From Roseimicrobium sp. ORNL1 (GTDB lineage: Bacteria; Verrucomicrobiota; Verrucomicrobiia; Verrucomicrobiales; Verrucomicrobiaceae): DNA of 64,000 nucleotides. Numbering within the stretch: position 1 is the stretch's first letter; every line of letters begins with the position of its first letter. The stretch is taken from positions 1,054,001-1,118,000 of the forward strand of contig NZ_CP049143.1 in NCBI RefSeq assembly GCF_011044495.1, given 5' to 3'. Positions 35,901 to 43,224 of the stretch are shown here, piece by piece. Below the pieces are notes generated by a model that was not told the DNA's origin, ran no database searches, and worked only from the letters and a program-made list of their open reading frames with translations. The translations under genes and the position numbers were made by a program.

Positions 35901-37537
35901 GCCGTGGATTGCACAACCTTTTCCGCCCTTCGGATTCCACGGGTCTGCACATTGAAATTCTTACGTTGCCAGGATGGGCATCCTCGGTCTCCTCGACCGT
36001 AGTCTGGCAGTTCTTCCACAAGCAGGGAGAGCGTCAGGAGGCGATCTTCACATTGATTCCTCTGGAGCAGGGAGGGCTTTCGCTCATCCTTCAGGAGGAA
36101 CACCTGGAGTTCACTCCATCGAGCAAGTCCATCGCGCCTGTTTCCCCGCCCGCATCGCCGGAGCAGTCCATGCCAGAGTCAGAGTTGGCGCCGGTGACCG
36201 ACCCCGTGGTGGCGTCACCTGCGCCACAAACGGAGATCCTCGAGCCTGCGGTTTCCCTCGGTGAGCCGCAGCAGGAGGCGCCGCTATATGACGTGCCGCA
36301 GCCCATCGCTGCCATGGAGCCGCTTGCCGCCGAGCACCCAGTGCCCGAGCCGGTGTCCGCGACTGAAGCAGACCTGGATGCTGGGGATGATTCCATGGCG
36401 CCGCCGCCGCCCTTGCTGGATGATCTGGATGATCTAGATGCGCCCGATGAGTGGCCCGGCGTGCCCGCGAATTTGCTGGAGGACAATCTTCCTCCGATTG
36501 TTCCGGCCCCCATCGCCCCCCCGCTTTCCAGCATTTTTGATCGTGTCGAGCAAACTTTCGCGCCAGCGGGTCCGGCAGCGTACGAGCCGCAGGTACCGGC
36601 GCAGCCGCAGCCCTTGGAGACTCCAGCTCCGCTCTCGCTCGCGCCACCGCAGCGTATGTTTGCGGACGTGCCCCCGGTTCCGCCCAAGCCGCTGAGCCTC
36701 GCGCCTCCGCAGTCGCTGTACAAGGACGCGACCGCCGCCGCTGCCGTGGAAGCCAGTCTTGGCATGGCCTCCAAGCCGCCCGCAGCACCAGAGGATTCTG
36801 CACCCGCTCCAGCTCCTGCCCCCGTTGTTGAGCCTGTTGTCGAGCCCGTTCCCGAGCCTTCCGTGCCCCAGCAGCGACCTTCCATCGAAGAGTTGCAGCG
36901 CGAGCGCGAGCGGCTTCTGCTTGGCGAAACCCATCACCGGGTGAAGAACCATCTGCAGATCATCACCTCGATGCTCAATCTGCAGATGAGCACGCTGCAC
37001 AACGAGGAGGCGCGTGATGCCCTGCGTTCCAGCCAGAACAGAGTGCGTTCCATCGCGGCGCTGCACCAGCACCTGTATCTTCTCACCACGGGTGAGTCTG
37101 CGGACTTCCGTGCGTTTGCCACCGGCCTCATCAGCCATCTGCGCGAGTGTTATCATGTGCCCAAGGACCGGGTGTCCCTCATGCTGCATATTCCGGATCG
37201 TCTCCTGCCGGAGGAGTGGCTCATGCCGCTGGCGCTGGCCTTGAATGAGATGGTCTCGAATGCCTTCCAGCATGCATGGCCGGATGAGCGCTCCGGATCC
37301 ATGAGTGTTACGCTCACGTGTGGCGAAACGCCGGACGGCCAACCTCACGGACGTCTCACCGTTGCGGATGATGGCATCGGCCTGCTGCCGAACTTCGAGC
37401 ACATGGATCATCCCGGCATGGGCATGAAGATCCTGCGTGTCTTTGCCGGACAACTCGGCGGTGAAGTGAAGACGCGCGTTGGCAGCATGCAGGGCAGGGG
37501 AGTTACCTTTGAATTGGTGTTCCCGAGCGCCAGGTAA
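32969..37537 (+). CDS. multi-PAS sensor histidine kinase (HisKA_2/HWE type) with long Pro-rich linkers
   Basis: 1522 residues, no membrane helix. PAS-like domains at about 75-185, 385-480, 505-615 and 946-1045; two Pro/Ala/Glu-rich linkers at about 621-945 and 1046-1301; then the dimerisation/phosphoacceptor region with ETHHRVKNHLQ (His1323), an ATPase domain with NEMVSNAFQHA and VADDGIGLLP, ending at RGVTFELVFP. HisKA_2 kinases usually act with response regulators of light, redox or general-stress pathways; no partner is adjacent. The linkers total about 580 residues, far more than usual, and vary little in composition along their length. Confidence 0.88.
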   Translation: MGNGQFSLLRQVIEGQAEPQPGDVPASPPAAAPEVPKPVPAAGAPAVPRSSIPSEGDILPPSVAAKGGAVGPSSRTAAHSGHMKLLFDNAPVAMAMFDTDMRYLLANRRWLEDFKLTKVDITGRSQYDLFPSLHPGWRHVYNRALGGQVVRSDRDSITQDGKRVVYRWEVRPWRHMDTTIGGVTISCERLFHGGTPAPVDGDDSDKSARQQEAGIWKTKMPLLALTDKGRILRVSEGLAGSVPDCSNEEEPVFFWEAFAEPGMHAPLRRATLVALDAVLGGSEPQASIFTYPAPEKGNALAATPPIQWLVSRLGGGFPGVEGAVALVVGLHGAAPPAKAEARPNNAVPVAGSPEWDQFVAEITRLRQAHKEASDAATLSLQREARLRAVLELAPCGLMVIDEHARAIYQNAQVPGLLGRVVPEGQPMHDWLAEGARDELHRYEVVRLWTEEIWRKRSTVPVPLIGADGLYREVEMRPVPLPGGGLLLMLQDVTESRRSEEMLRSTEAKFRTLVHENPIPVVLADRSGAVFDVNPACEQLLGHPRAEMRRMSLERWLDLPSLSQRAAVLEEMTRRGERYTEFPVNVIHANGYVLPVQLRLAMVPDVSGQPMFTLHFFSPVEQPAVTSEVAPPPAPVPSEVPAVALVEPAALAEEEERPQEVPSMKSAALADAAALMKTFAPLAKAPTEAEPITPWGEIAEIEAQPEALAHAIEEASPAPAFSDVAVADAPVADPPVTDIPVPAAAPESLTPEPVASEPPASEPVVPDISADVPSVSEPPPVALESPVLPEPWIAPAPTPAPAPVHTSNGAHHTGLDPWSVPQPAAAGDPAVAADPWSAPQVQAFSPPVADPWAAPQLPPQAFVPVEVPPVEALPPTPEATEVEAAVTALPEPIAPLATTPVHEELPPLEEIPAAAPPVQEQEAKLESEPVPAPSPALLPAPVSESRSVALLSTDGHGRITAWTGDAEIRFGYSPEEMLGRGLHNLFRPSDSTGLHIEILTLPGWASSVSSTVVWQFFHKQGERQEAIFTLIPLEQGGLSLILQEEHLEFTPSSKSIAPVSPPASPEQSMPESELAPVTDPVVASPAPQTEILEPAVSLGEPQQEAPLYDVPQPIAAMEPLAAEHPVPEPVSATEADLDAGDDSMAPPPPLLDDLDDLDAPDEWPGVPANLLEDNLPPIVPAPIAPPLSSIFDRVEQTFAPAGPAAYEPQVPAQPQPLETPAPLSLAPPQRMFADVPPVPPKPLSLAPPQSLYKDATAAAAVEASLGMASKPPAAPEDSAPAPAPAPVVEPVVEPVPEPSVPQQRPSIEELQRERERLLLGETHHRVKNHLQIITSMLNLQMSTLHNEEARDALRSSQNRVRSIAALHQHLYLLTTGESADFRAFATGLISHLRECYHVPKDRVSLMLHIPDRLLPEEWLMPLALALNEMVSNAFQHAWPDERSGSMSVTLTCGETPDGQPHGRLTVADDGIGLLPNFEHMDHPGMGMKILRVFAGQLGGEVKTRVGSMQGRGVTFELVFPSAR

Positions 37538-37556
37538 CTAACTCTTGCCCGATACC

Positions 37557-37718
37557 TCAAGCCGCTCCGGTGCACGCCCGCATCAGCAGCAGGAGCAACA
37601 CCGTGCCCACGAGGGACACGGCGAGTGAACCCATGAATCCAAGGCGGTTGGAGAAAAAGGCGAACATCCCTCTGTGAATCTCGCAAGCAGGCGCGGGAGG
37701 ATGTGGCTGAGGTGGCAT
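37557..37718 (-). CDS. possible small membrane protein
   Basis: 53 residues from Met 37718: Pro-rich N terminus and one strong membrane helix (GSLAVSLVGTVLLLLLM) ending RACTGAA. No family recognised. It is the only plausible coding sequence in the 276-bp gap between the kinase and the MBOAT gene, and the helix is unusually well formed for a chance frame, but there is no visible ribosome-binding site. Confidence 0.45.
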   Translation of the reverse strand: MPPQPHPPAPACEIHRGMFAFFSNRLGFMGSLAVSLVGTVLLLLLMRACTGAA

Positions 37719-37813
37719 ATGGGGCACTCCCTCAGTGAAAAGCGCTTGCAATCGCGGAGCGAAAAGTTCATGCACACCTGGATGGCATGAAACATTCGGC
37801 TGGCTGAATCGCG

Positions 37814-39010
37814 ATGCTTTTTCTCACCTACTGGTTTGTCCTCTTTGCGGCAGCCTTTTTCATTCTCTACTGGTGCATCCCAAATACGGCCGTGCGCGTG
37901 GGACTGGTGCTCGTGTCGTGTGTGGTATTCCATACGCACTTTGCCGGACCCGCTGGTGTGGCGCCGGTGCTGGTGCTGGGTGTGGTGACTTACTTCGCCG
38001 CCCGATCCCAAAATAAGAGAGCGTGTCTTGCGGGCATCGTGCTCTGTGTGCTGGCGCTGATCTTCTACAAGTACTCAAACTTCATTCTTACGGGCATGGT
38101 GGCACCCATCGCTCCGGGACTTGCAAAGGTGCTGGAAGGCTGGGCAAAGCATGTGCTACCAGCCGCTCCACCTCTGGCCATCAGCTTCTTCGTCTTCGAG
38201 TTCGTGCACTATCTCTATGATGTGCGGAAGGGGAGTGCCCCTTTGAGAAACCCGGCGGACTTCGGAGCCTTCGCGGTCTTCTGGCCGACCATCGTGGCAG
38301 GTCCCATCAAGCGCTACGAGGAGTTTGTGCCGGCGATGTACGCCGGCGCTCGCAACGTATGCCAGCACGATGTGGCCATCGGCCTCATTCGTATCACCAT
38401 CGGGCTGGTCAAAAAGTTCATCGCAGACAACCTGACTGCCTACCTCGCCGTTTGGGTGCCGCACTATGATGCGCTCCCGCTTGCGACCAAGTGGTGGATT
38501 TTCTTTGCGCTGGGTCTCAGAATCCTGCTCGACTTCAGCGGATACAGCGACATGGCGATCGGCTTCGCCCGCATGATGGGGATTGTGATTCCGGAGAACT
38601 TCCGCTGGCCCTACCTCGCGAAAAACATCAATGACTTCTGGAGACGGTGGCACATTTCCCTGAGCACCTGGATTCGTGACTACATCTACATTCCCATTGG
38701 CGGAAATCGGTATGGGATCGCGCGAAGGATCTTCAATGGTCTGGTGGCTTTTGCGTTATGCGGCTTGTGGCACGGAGCCGCATGGAATTTCATGTTGTGG
38801 GGCCTGTACCATGGAGTGGGGCTCGCGATCGCCAGTAGCTACCGGGAACTGCTTGGGCGCCCGGGACGCTACCTCGCGGTCTGGTTTTCGCACAATCGCC
38901 TCCTGACCTGGCTGATGACGATGGCGTTTGTCCACGTGGGATGGTTGCTGTTCTTTTACCCGGTGCCGAAGGCCTGGCAGATGCTGAAGGGCTTGTTTGG
39001 CTACTATTGA
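37814..39010 (+). CDS. MBOAT-family O-acyltransferase (AlgI/DltB-like)
   Basis: 398 residues with about ten membrane segments. Family marks: FVFEFVHYLYDVRKG, WPTIVAGPIKRYEEF, LDFSGYSDMAIGFARM, NDFWRRWHISLSTW and the catalytic His in CGLWHGAAWNF. Such enzymes move acyl groups, usually acetyl, across the membrane to surface polysaccharide or teichoic-type acceptors. The next gene encodes an SGNH-like protein 7 bp downstream, the usual partner that completes transfer in the periplasm. Confidence 0.93.
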   Translation: MLFLTYWFVLFAAAFFILYWCIPNTAVRVGLVLVSCVVFHTHFAGPAGVAPVLVLGVVTYFAARSQNKRACLAGIVLCVLALIFYKYSNFILTGMVAPIAPGLAKVLEGWAKHVLPAAPPLAISFFVFEFVHYLYDVRKGSAPLRNPADFGAFAVFWPTIVAGPIKRYEEFVPAMYAGARNVCQHDVAIGLIRITIGLVKKFIADNLTAYLAVWVPHYDALPLATKWWIFFALGLRILLDFSGYSDMAIGFARMMGIVIPENFRWPYLAKNINDFWRRWHISLSTWIRDYIYIPIGGNRYGIARRIFNGLVAFALCGLWHGAAWNFMLWGLYHGVGLAIASSYRELLGRPGRYLAVWFSHNRLLTWLMTMAFVHVGWLLFFYPVPKAWQMLKGLFGYY

Positions 39011-39017
39011 TGCTCGT

Positions 39018-40268
39018 ATGAAGAAGAGTACCCGAACAACCTCGAAGAACTATTTTGTAGTTCCCTGGGCGCTCTTTGCGGGCGTGCTGGTTTCATTCGC
39101 AGCTTGTTGCGTTGCGGGCTGGCGAACCACGCAAGAGCACCAGTTGACGAGGTTCAACCGCTTCTACCAGCGGCTTTCGCCTGAGAGCATGTTCTATCCC
39201 ACAGCCTCCCACGTTTACCGGCTCGGGCTGGCCCGCACCAAAAAGGAGCGCATCAATGTGATCATCGGCGGAAGTTCCGTCTTGAATGGTACAGGTCAGG
39301 CCGCCAACGAGCTGTGGACAGACAAGCTTTCGGAACTTCTGGGGCCGGACTACCGGGTGCTCAACTTGGGATTCAGGGCGGCAGCGCCGGGTGAATTTGG
39401 CGCCATCGGGGCAGAGATGCTCCTGGACCGCCGTCGAGTGATCTTCGTTTCCATCATCTATCCCGCAGGCGTGGCCGGACAGCCGGACGGAGTCTTCTTC
39501 CGCTACTTTTTCTGGGATGCCTGGTACAAGGGGTTGATTGATCGAAACCTTCCGGATCGCGCTGCAAGCGTGGCTGGCCTGGACAAAAAGCGGGAGTCGG
39601 ATCCGAAATATTTCGAGCTGCGCCGTGGTGCCTGGTTGAACGCGCATCTCTTTTTCAATGACTGGTGGAACACGCTTGTTTACACCAAAGGGGGCACCGT
39701 GTGGAATCTGGTTACCCAATCAGACTCCTTCTCGCCAAGAATTCAGTTTGAGGATCTGGAGCCCGCCGCGGCCCCGCTGGACCAGAGGCTTGAAGCGGTC
39801 AGGCAGAACCTTGCCGTCAATCCCTACAAGGGCAAGATCCTCAAGATGCCCCTGAAAAAGGATGCTGATGGAGAGTGGATTCCCGATGCCAAGTGGTTCG
39901 GCGGCTGGAGTGGAGAGATGAAGTATATCTTCCCCAATGAAGTGCTGCGACAGCGCACCATCGTAGTCGTTCACAGGCCGCATGCCCTCGCGTTTGAGGG
40001 GATGACCGAGGACGAATTGGGATGCTGGTCTGCTTTGAGCTCTCTTACCGCCCGCGTGGTGGAGGAGAACGGAATGCGTTCCTTTGACATGGGGTTCATG
40101 TCCGAGCCCGACGATTTCAACGATCTCATCCACCTCTCAGGCAAAGGAGGAGAGAGGCTGGCGATGCAGCTCGCGCCAGATATTCGTAAACTGGCAAAAG
40201 ATCTGGGATACACCGAACCCGGCGCGGAAACCCGGAGCAGTAGCAGCAAGAACAAGAAGAAAAAGTAA
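39018..40268 (+). CDS. SGNH-hydrolase-like membrane protein, partner of MBOAT
   Basis: About 416 residues. One N-terminal membrane helix (about residues 13-32) and a periplasmic domain with IIGGSSVLNGTG (putative nucleophile Ser) and DDFNDLIHLSGKGG (Asp...His), matching AlgX/AlgJ-type or PatB-like acetyltransferase partners. The C terminus is Ser/Lys rich. It follows the MBOAT gene by 7 bp. The combined role would be O-acetylation of a secreted polysaccharide; the acceptor is not encoded nearby. Confidence 0.82.
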   Translation: MKKSTRTTSKNYFVVPWALFAGVLVSFAACCVAGWRTTQEHQLTRFNRFYQRLSPESMFYPTASHVYRLGLARTKKERINVIIGGSSVLNGTGQAANELWTDKLSELLGPDYRVLNLGFRAAAPGEFGAIGAEMLLDRRRVIFVSIIYPAGVAGQPDGVFFRYFFWDAWYKGLIDRNLPDRAASVAGLDKKRESDPKYFELRRGAWLNAHLFFNDWWNTLVYTKGGTVWNLVTQSDSFSPRIQFEDLEPAAAPLDQRLEAVRQNLAVNPYKGKILKMPLKKDADGEWIPDAKWFGGWSGEMKYIFPNEVLRQRTIVVVHRPHALAFEGMTEDELGCWSALSSLTARVVEENGMRSFDMGFMSEPDDFNDLIHLSGKGGERLAMQLAPDIRKLAKDLGYTEPGAETRSSSSKNKKKK

Positions 40269-40275
40269 GGATCGT

Positions 40276-40398
40276 ATGAAGCTCGCGGCACGCATCATCA
40301 TCTCCTTCATCATGGGCTGCATCATCGGCATCGTGGGGCACTACACGCTGTACCGCATGGGCCTGCCGGTGGAGCCATTTATCTACATGGCGTTCTGA
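40276..40398 (+). CDS. 40-residue membrane protein at the end of the MBOAT operon
   Basis: Forty residues: one helix (ARIIISFIMGCIIGIVGHYT) and a short tail, starting 7 bp after the SGNH gene. The same 7-bp spacing separates the MBOAT and SGNH genes, supporting a third operon member. The last 16 bp overlap the convergent GIY-YIG gene. No family recognised; a possible accessory subunit of the acyltransferase. Confidence 0.6.
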   Translation: MKLAARIIISFIMGCIIGIVGHYTLYRMGLPVEPFIYMAF

Positions 40399-41417
40399 GC
40401 AGGTGGCTCAGATGTCTCCGCGGGGGGAAGCAGCTTCTTGACGGCAAAGTGGTGTAACATTTCCGCCTGACCCGACCAGTAGGCAGCCATGCTGCAGGGA
40501 TCTGGGGTGACAAGCGGCTCCCCTGTGGAGTCTGGTGGAGGTGGCTCTGAAGAGGGCACTTCGACGAGCAATAACTCCAGCGCTGCGAGAAAAGTCTCTG
40601 TCTGTCCCGAAAGGAAGTCCTCCACCTGGCTCGCGACGAATGGCGCTTTTCCAGGAAACGGCAGCCGGAGCTTGAGCGGCGCGGTGAAGTTCAGCAGTCC
40701 TGCGGGGTACTCAGCCAGCGGAAGGTTCGGATGATGCATCCGCATGAGACAGCGGCAGAGCGTCGCATGGATCATGCGGGGCAGCGCAAACAGCCGGGGA
40801 TGCAGTCGTGTAGAATCCTCGGTGAGGTGTGGCTCATGATCCCTCGGAAGGGAATTGTCCGTGAGCGGGAGGTGAGGAGTGATTGCTTTTTTCTTGGGGG
40901 GAGTGCTGGCGACCGCTGTGGTTGTGGCTGGGACTGGGAGCACTGTTCCTGTTTGCGTAAGCGTGAAGTGCAGATGGTCCCGGGTCCAGGTGAGCTGCAG
41001 GTTCCAGGGCGGTGCCTGCCATGTGCCGGCGCGATTGAACGGCGGGCGGTGCTGGAGAAGCAGCACCCGCTCGAGCTCGATGGCCGCTTCCGGTGTTTCA
41101 CAGGTCTGCCATTCGATGCGGGCAATGCGATGCACGAGACGCAGAATGCGGCGCGGATGCCGTTCCGGACTCACATGACGGTAGGAGCTGACTCTTGCGC
41201 GCAGATTGAGAGACTGGCCGATGTACAGGAGCTTGCCTGTGACATCGTAGAAAAAATAAACGCCGGGGCAAGGTGGCAAGCCGGCGAATATTTCTGAACC
41301 AACCCGCGTGGTGATGGGATTGGTGACCTGCAGCAGCCGCAACTGACGCGGCCGCGTGGTGGATGCAGCCACCTCGGCCATGGGTTCAGAAGAGCAAGCT
41401 GGCGGCGTCGTGGTCAC
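40383..41417 (-). CDS. GIY-YIG nuclease-fold protein
   Basis: 344 residues. GIY-YIG domain at about 45-130: GVYFFYDVTGKLLYIGQSLNLRARV (GIY is GVY) and the catalytic Glu in AAIELERVLL. UvrC and the DNA polymerase epsilon-type exonuclease share this fold, but no UvrB-binding or exonuclease domain follows; the remaining 200 residues are not recognised. A role in DNA processing is likely but unspecified. It could start at Met 41381. Confidence 0.78.
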   Translation of the reverse strand: MTTTPPACSSEPMAEVAASTTRPRQLRLLQVTNPITTRVGSEIFAGLPPCPGVYFFYDVTGKLLYIGQSLNLRARVSSYRHVSPERHPRRILRLVHRIARIEWQTCETPEAAIELERVLLLQHRPPFNRAGTWQAPPWNLQLTWTRDHLHFTLTQTGTVLPVPATTTAVASTPPKKKAITPHLPLTDNSLPRDHEPHLTEDSTRLHPRLFALPRMIHATLCRCLMRMHHPNLPLAEYPAGLLNFTAPLKLRLPFPGKAPFVASQVEDFLSGQTETFLAALELLLVEVPSSEPPPPDSTGEPLVTPDPCSMAAYWSGQAEMLHHFAVKKLLPPAETSEPPAQNAM

Positions 41418-41446
41418 GGCGGGAACCGTACCTTACCGCAGCCGTC

Positions 41447-41486
41447 AAAAAAGAAAGCGAGTGCGAACAGATGTCCGCACTCGCTT
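41447..41486 (-). terminator. strong rho-independent terminator of the sigma-54 stress operon
   Basis: On the minus strand an 11-bp perfect stem (41476-41486 with 41455-41465) is followed by TTTCTTTTTT. It lies 30 bp after the last gene of the leftward operon and marks its end. Confidence 0.85.
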
Positions 41487-41516
41487 GGGGGATTTCCGGG
41501 GGAAAGGTTGACCAGG

Positions 41517-41759
41517 CTAGTTGGTCGCGTCCTTGACCGCATCTTTGGTGTCATGAGCGGCATCCTTGACGGCGTCGCCCACGTCTTCAGCGGCGTCCCT
41601 GACTCCTTCCGCGGGCCGGCGGTCGAGAGCGTCATCCACTTTTTCCTTCAGCGAATGATCGCGTTCGCAACTGGTCATGGCGAGAGGCAGCAGAACGGGA
41701 GAGGCCAGGAGGCAGAGGGAGACTCCTGCGGCCTTCAGGGTGTGGAATGCAGGTTTCAT
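41517..41759 (-). CDS. small lipoprotein-like stress protein
   Basis: 80 residues. Signal sequence with LPLAMTSC, where the Cys could be lipid-modified, then an amphipathic helix with repeated Asp-Ala-(Val/Ala)-(Lys/Glu) units (GDAVKDAAHDTKDAVKDA), similar to LEA-like or entericidin-type small proteins. Last gene of the leftward operon, 132 bp after the DUF1328 gene and 30 bp before its terminator. Role inferred only from operon. Confidence 0.72.
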   Translation of the reverse strand: MKPAFHTLKAAGVSLCLLASPVLLPLAMTSCERDHSLKEKVDDALDRRPAEGVRDAAEDVGDAVKDAAHDTKDAVKDATN

Positions 41760-41891
41760 GGTGTTTTTTGGGTGGGGTTATTGCGGGGTGTTGAGGGGAT
41801 GCACCGGTTTGCGAAGTGACTCGCAAGCCAGAAGGGGCTCCGGTAGCCGCGTTCCGAAAAAGGAGGAGCGGCGTACCGGAGCGTGCAGCAG

Positions 41892-42068
41892 CTAGACAAC
41901 GGGTCTGCCGCGACCACCGCGACCCGTGAGGATCGAGATGAGGAAGAGCACCAAGAAGACTACGAAGAGTATCTGGGCAATCCACGCAGCAGTGCCCGCG
42001 ATGCCGCCGAATCCGAGGACGCCCGCAATGAGGGCGACCACAAGAAAGATGATAGCGTAGTGGAGCAT
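41892..42068 (-). CDS. DUF1328 (YtjA-like) membrane protein
   Basis: 58 residues, the full family size. Two membrane helices with the typical [20 protein letters not shown] and the small-residue [16 protein letters not shown], ending in Arg/Gly. In other bacteria such proteins are induced by osmotic or general stress. Start Met 42068 gives the conserved length; the earlier ATG adds a polar stretch. Confidence 0.88.
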   Translation of the reverse strand: MLHYAIIFLVVALIAGVLGFGGIAGTAAWIAQILFVVFLVLFLISILTGRGGRGRPVV

Positions 42069-42176
42069 GGCTTTGTTTTGGTTTTGGGTTTTTTGTTTTG
42101 GGGTGATTTTTCGGAAAGGGGCCTGCAGCACGCGCGATGCGGCAGCAGGTAGGTGGGTGCTGTTGCAGGCAGAGCG

Positions 42177-42362
42177 TTACAGCTTCGCGATGAAGCTGCG
42201 GATGTTCTCCTTGGTCTCACCGGTGCGCTTCTGGATGCGGCCGATTACCTCTTCTTCTTTTCCTTCCTCGAAGAGAAGATCGTCATCCGTGAGCTGGGCG
42301 TACTTCTGTTTGATCTTGCCCTTCAGGGTGTTCCAATTGCCTTTGAAAGAGAGTTCAGTCAT
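42177..42362 (-). CDS. CsbD-family stress protein
   Basis: 61 residues, the family length. It has the CsbD pattern of N-terminal FKGNWNTLKGKIKQKYAQLTDDDL and a Lys/Glu-rich C-terminal helix. CsbD is a general-stress protein of the SigB regulon in Bacillus; its molecular role is unknown. It is cotranscribed with a YciE-like and a DUF1328 gene, a common grouping in stress loci. Confidence 0.92.
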   Translation of the reverse strand: MTELSFKGNWNTLKGKIKQKYAQLTDDDLLFEEGKEEEVIGRIQKRTGETKENIRSFIAKL

Positions 42363-42437
42363 GACGTTTGGGGGTTGGTTTTTTCTGGTTCGGCACTCGT
42401 CGGAATGCCAAGGATGAATCGCGTCTCGCAGGATTCC

Positions 42438-42953
42438 TCAGTGTGAGGAGCTTGCCTGAACAGCTTCCTGATTGATGCCCGAGCTGAACCATCCGCCGGT
42501 GGCGATGTACGAGAGCATCTTGTCGTGTTCTCCAGCGCGAGAGGCCAGCTTGCCAAGCAGGGACGCCACGTCACCCTTGCCCAAGCAACGGGCGAATGCC
42601 TTCGCCGTGCCGAAGCCGGCGATCTCGTAGTGGGCGATGCGCTGGGCATTCGCGATGAGGCAGGCATCAATGGTGGCCGTCTCACCCTGGCCGCCCGTGG
42701 TCTGGGTGGCTTCCCGAATCAAACCGCGCATGGCTTCGCAGGTGACTCCTGTGGGCTGAATCGCCATGAGCTGGCAGGCCTCCTGGAGTTCGCTGATGTT
42801 GGAGAGCGTGTTCTCGGAAATGTCTGAGAGGCTTTGACGCAGATCGGAGCTCGTTGCCCTGTCGATCATGTCTGGCAACATGGCGCTGAACTGGATTTCG
42901 GCGTCAAAGAGATCTCTCAGTTGTTCGCTGAGGAGTTCGTTCAGGGAGTGCAT
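42438..42953 (-). CDS. YciE/YciF-type ferritin-like protein (DUF892)
   Basis: 171 residues. Four-helix ferritin-like fold: N-terminal LNELLSEQLRDLFDAEIQF, later IANAQRIAHYEIAGFGTAKAFA with metal-ligand-type Glu and His, and a long last helix. YciE/YciF proteins are stress-induced and bind metals in a dimer, with no established reaction. First gene of the leftward operon; its start is about 22 nt after the predicted sigma-54 transcription start. Confidence 0.9.
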   Translation of the reverse strand: MHSLNELLSEQLRDLFDAEIQFSAMLPDMIDRATSSDLRQSLSDISENTLSNISELQEACQLMAIQPTGVTCEAMRGLIREATQTTGGQGETATIDACLIANAQRIAHYEIAGFGTAKAFARCLGKGDVASLLGKLASRAGEHDKMLSYIATGGWFSSGINQEAVQASSSH

Positions 42954-42986
42954 GAGTGTCTGGGATTGGATTCCCCTCCTGATAGG

Positions 42987-43001
42987 GCAATACTCGTGCC
43001 A
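42987..43001 (-). promoter_or_regulatory. sigma-54 (-24/-12) promoter of the leftward stress operon
   Basis: Minus strand reads TTGGCACGAGTATTGC (from 43002 to 42987), a full match to the YTGGCACG-N4-TTGC consensus. GG and GC are 12 bp apart as required. The start would be near 42975, giving a leader of about 22 nt before the YciE-like gene. Confidence 0.8.
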
Positions 43002-43165
43002 ATCGCGTTCGTGCGCGTCGTATATGGCTGGAAATGAGGTGAGTATACAAAATTACAAGTTCTTGCTGTTGGAGAAAATTATCCAGATCCGTCGCAAAAT
43101 GCATGCGATGCGCAGTCTCGGCTGAGCATTCTGCAATGTTGGTCCGTCCAAGCACGAAACGACCG

Positions 43166-43188
43166 GAGATTATCTCATGCTTGATTCC
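43166..43188. promoter_or_regulatory. candidate enhancer site, copy A
   Basis: A 23-bp stretch with core TATCTCATGCTTGATT lies about 175 bp upstream of the leftward promoter. It matches a stretch upstream of the rightward promoter at 17 of 23 positions (shared core ATCTCAnGCnTGATT). A dyad ATC-N8-GAT is visible. Fits an NtrC-type activator site but is only modestly beyond chance. Confidence 0.4.
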
Positions 43189-43224
43189 CTCGTGAGTCCT
43201 CCCTCATCATAACAATCCCCGCTG

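Noticed and set aside
42363-42437. Extra sigma-54 promoter before the CsbD gene
   Set aside because: TGGCAT occurs on the minus strand but no TTGC at the required distance; the gene is more simply cotranscribed from the promoter at 42987.
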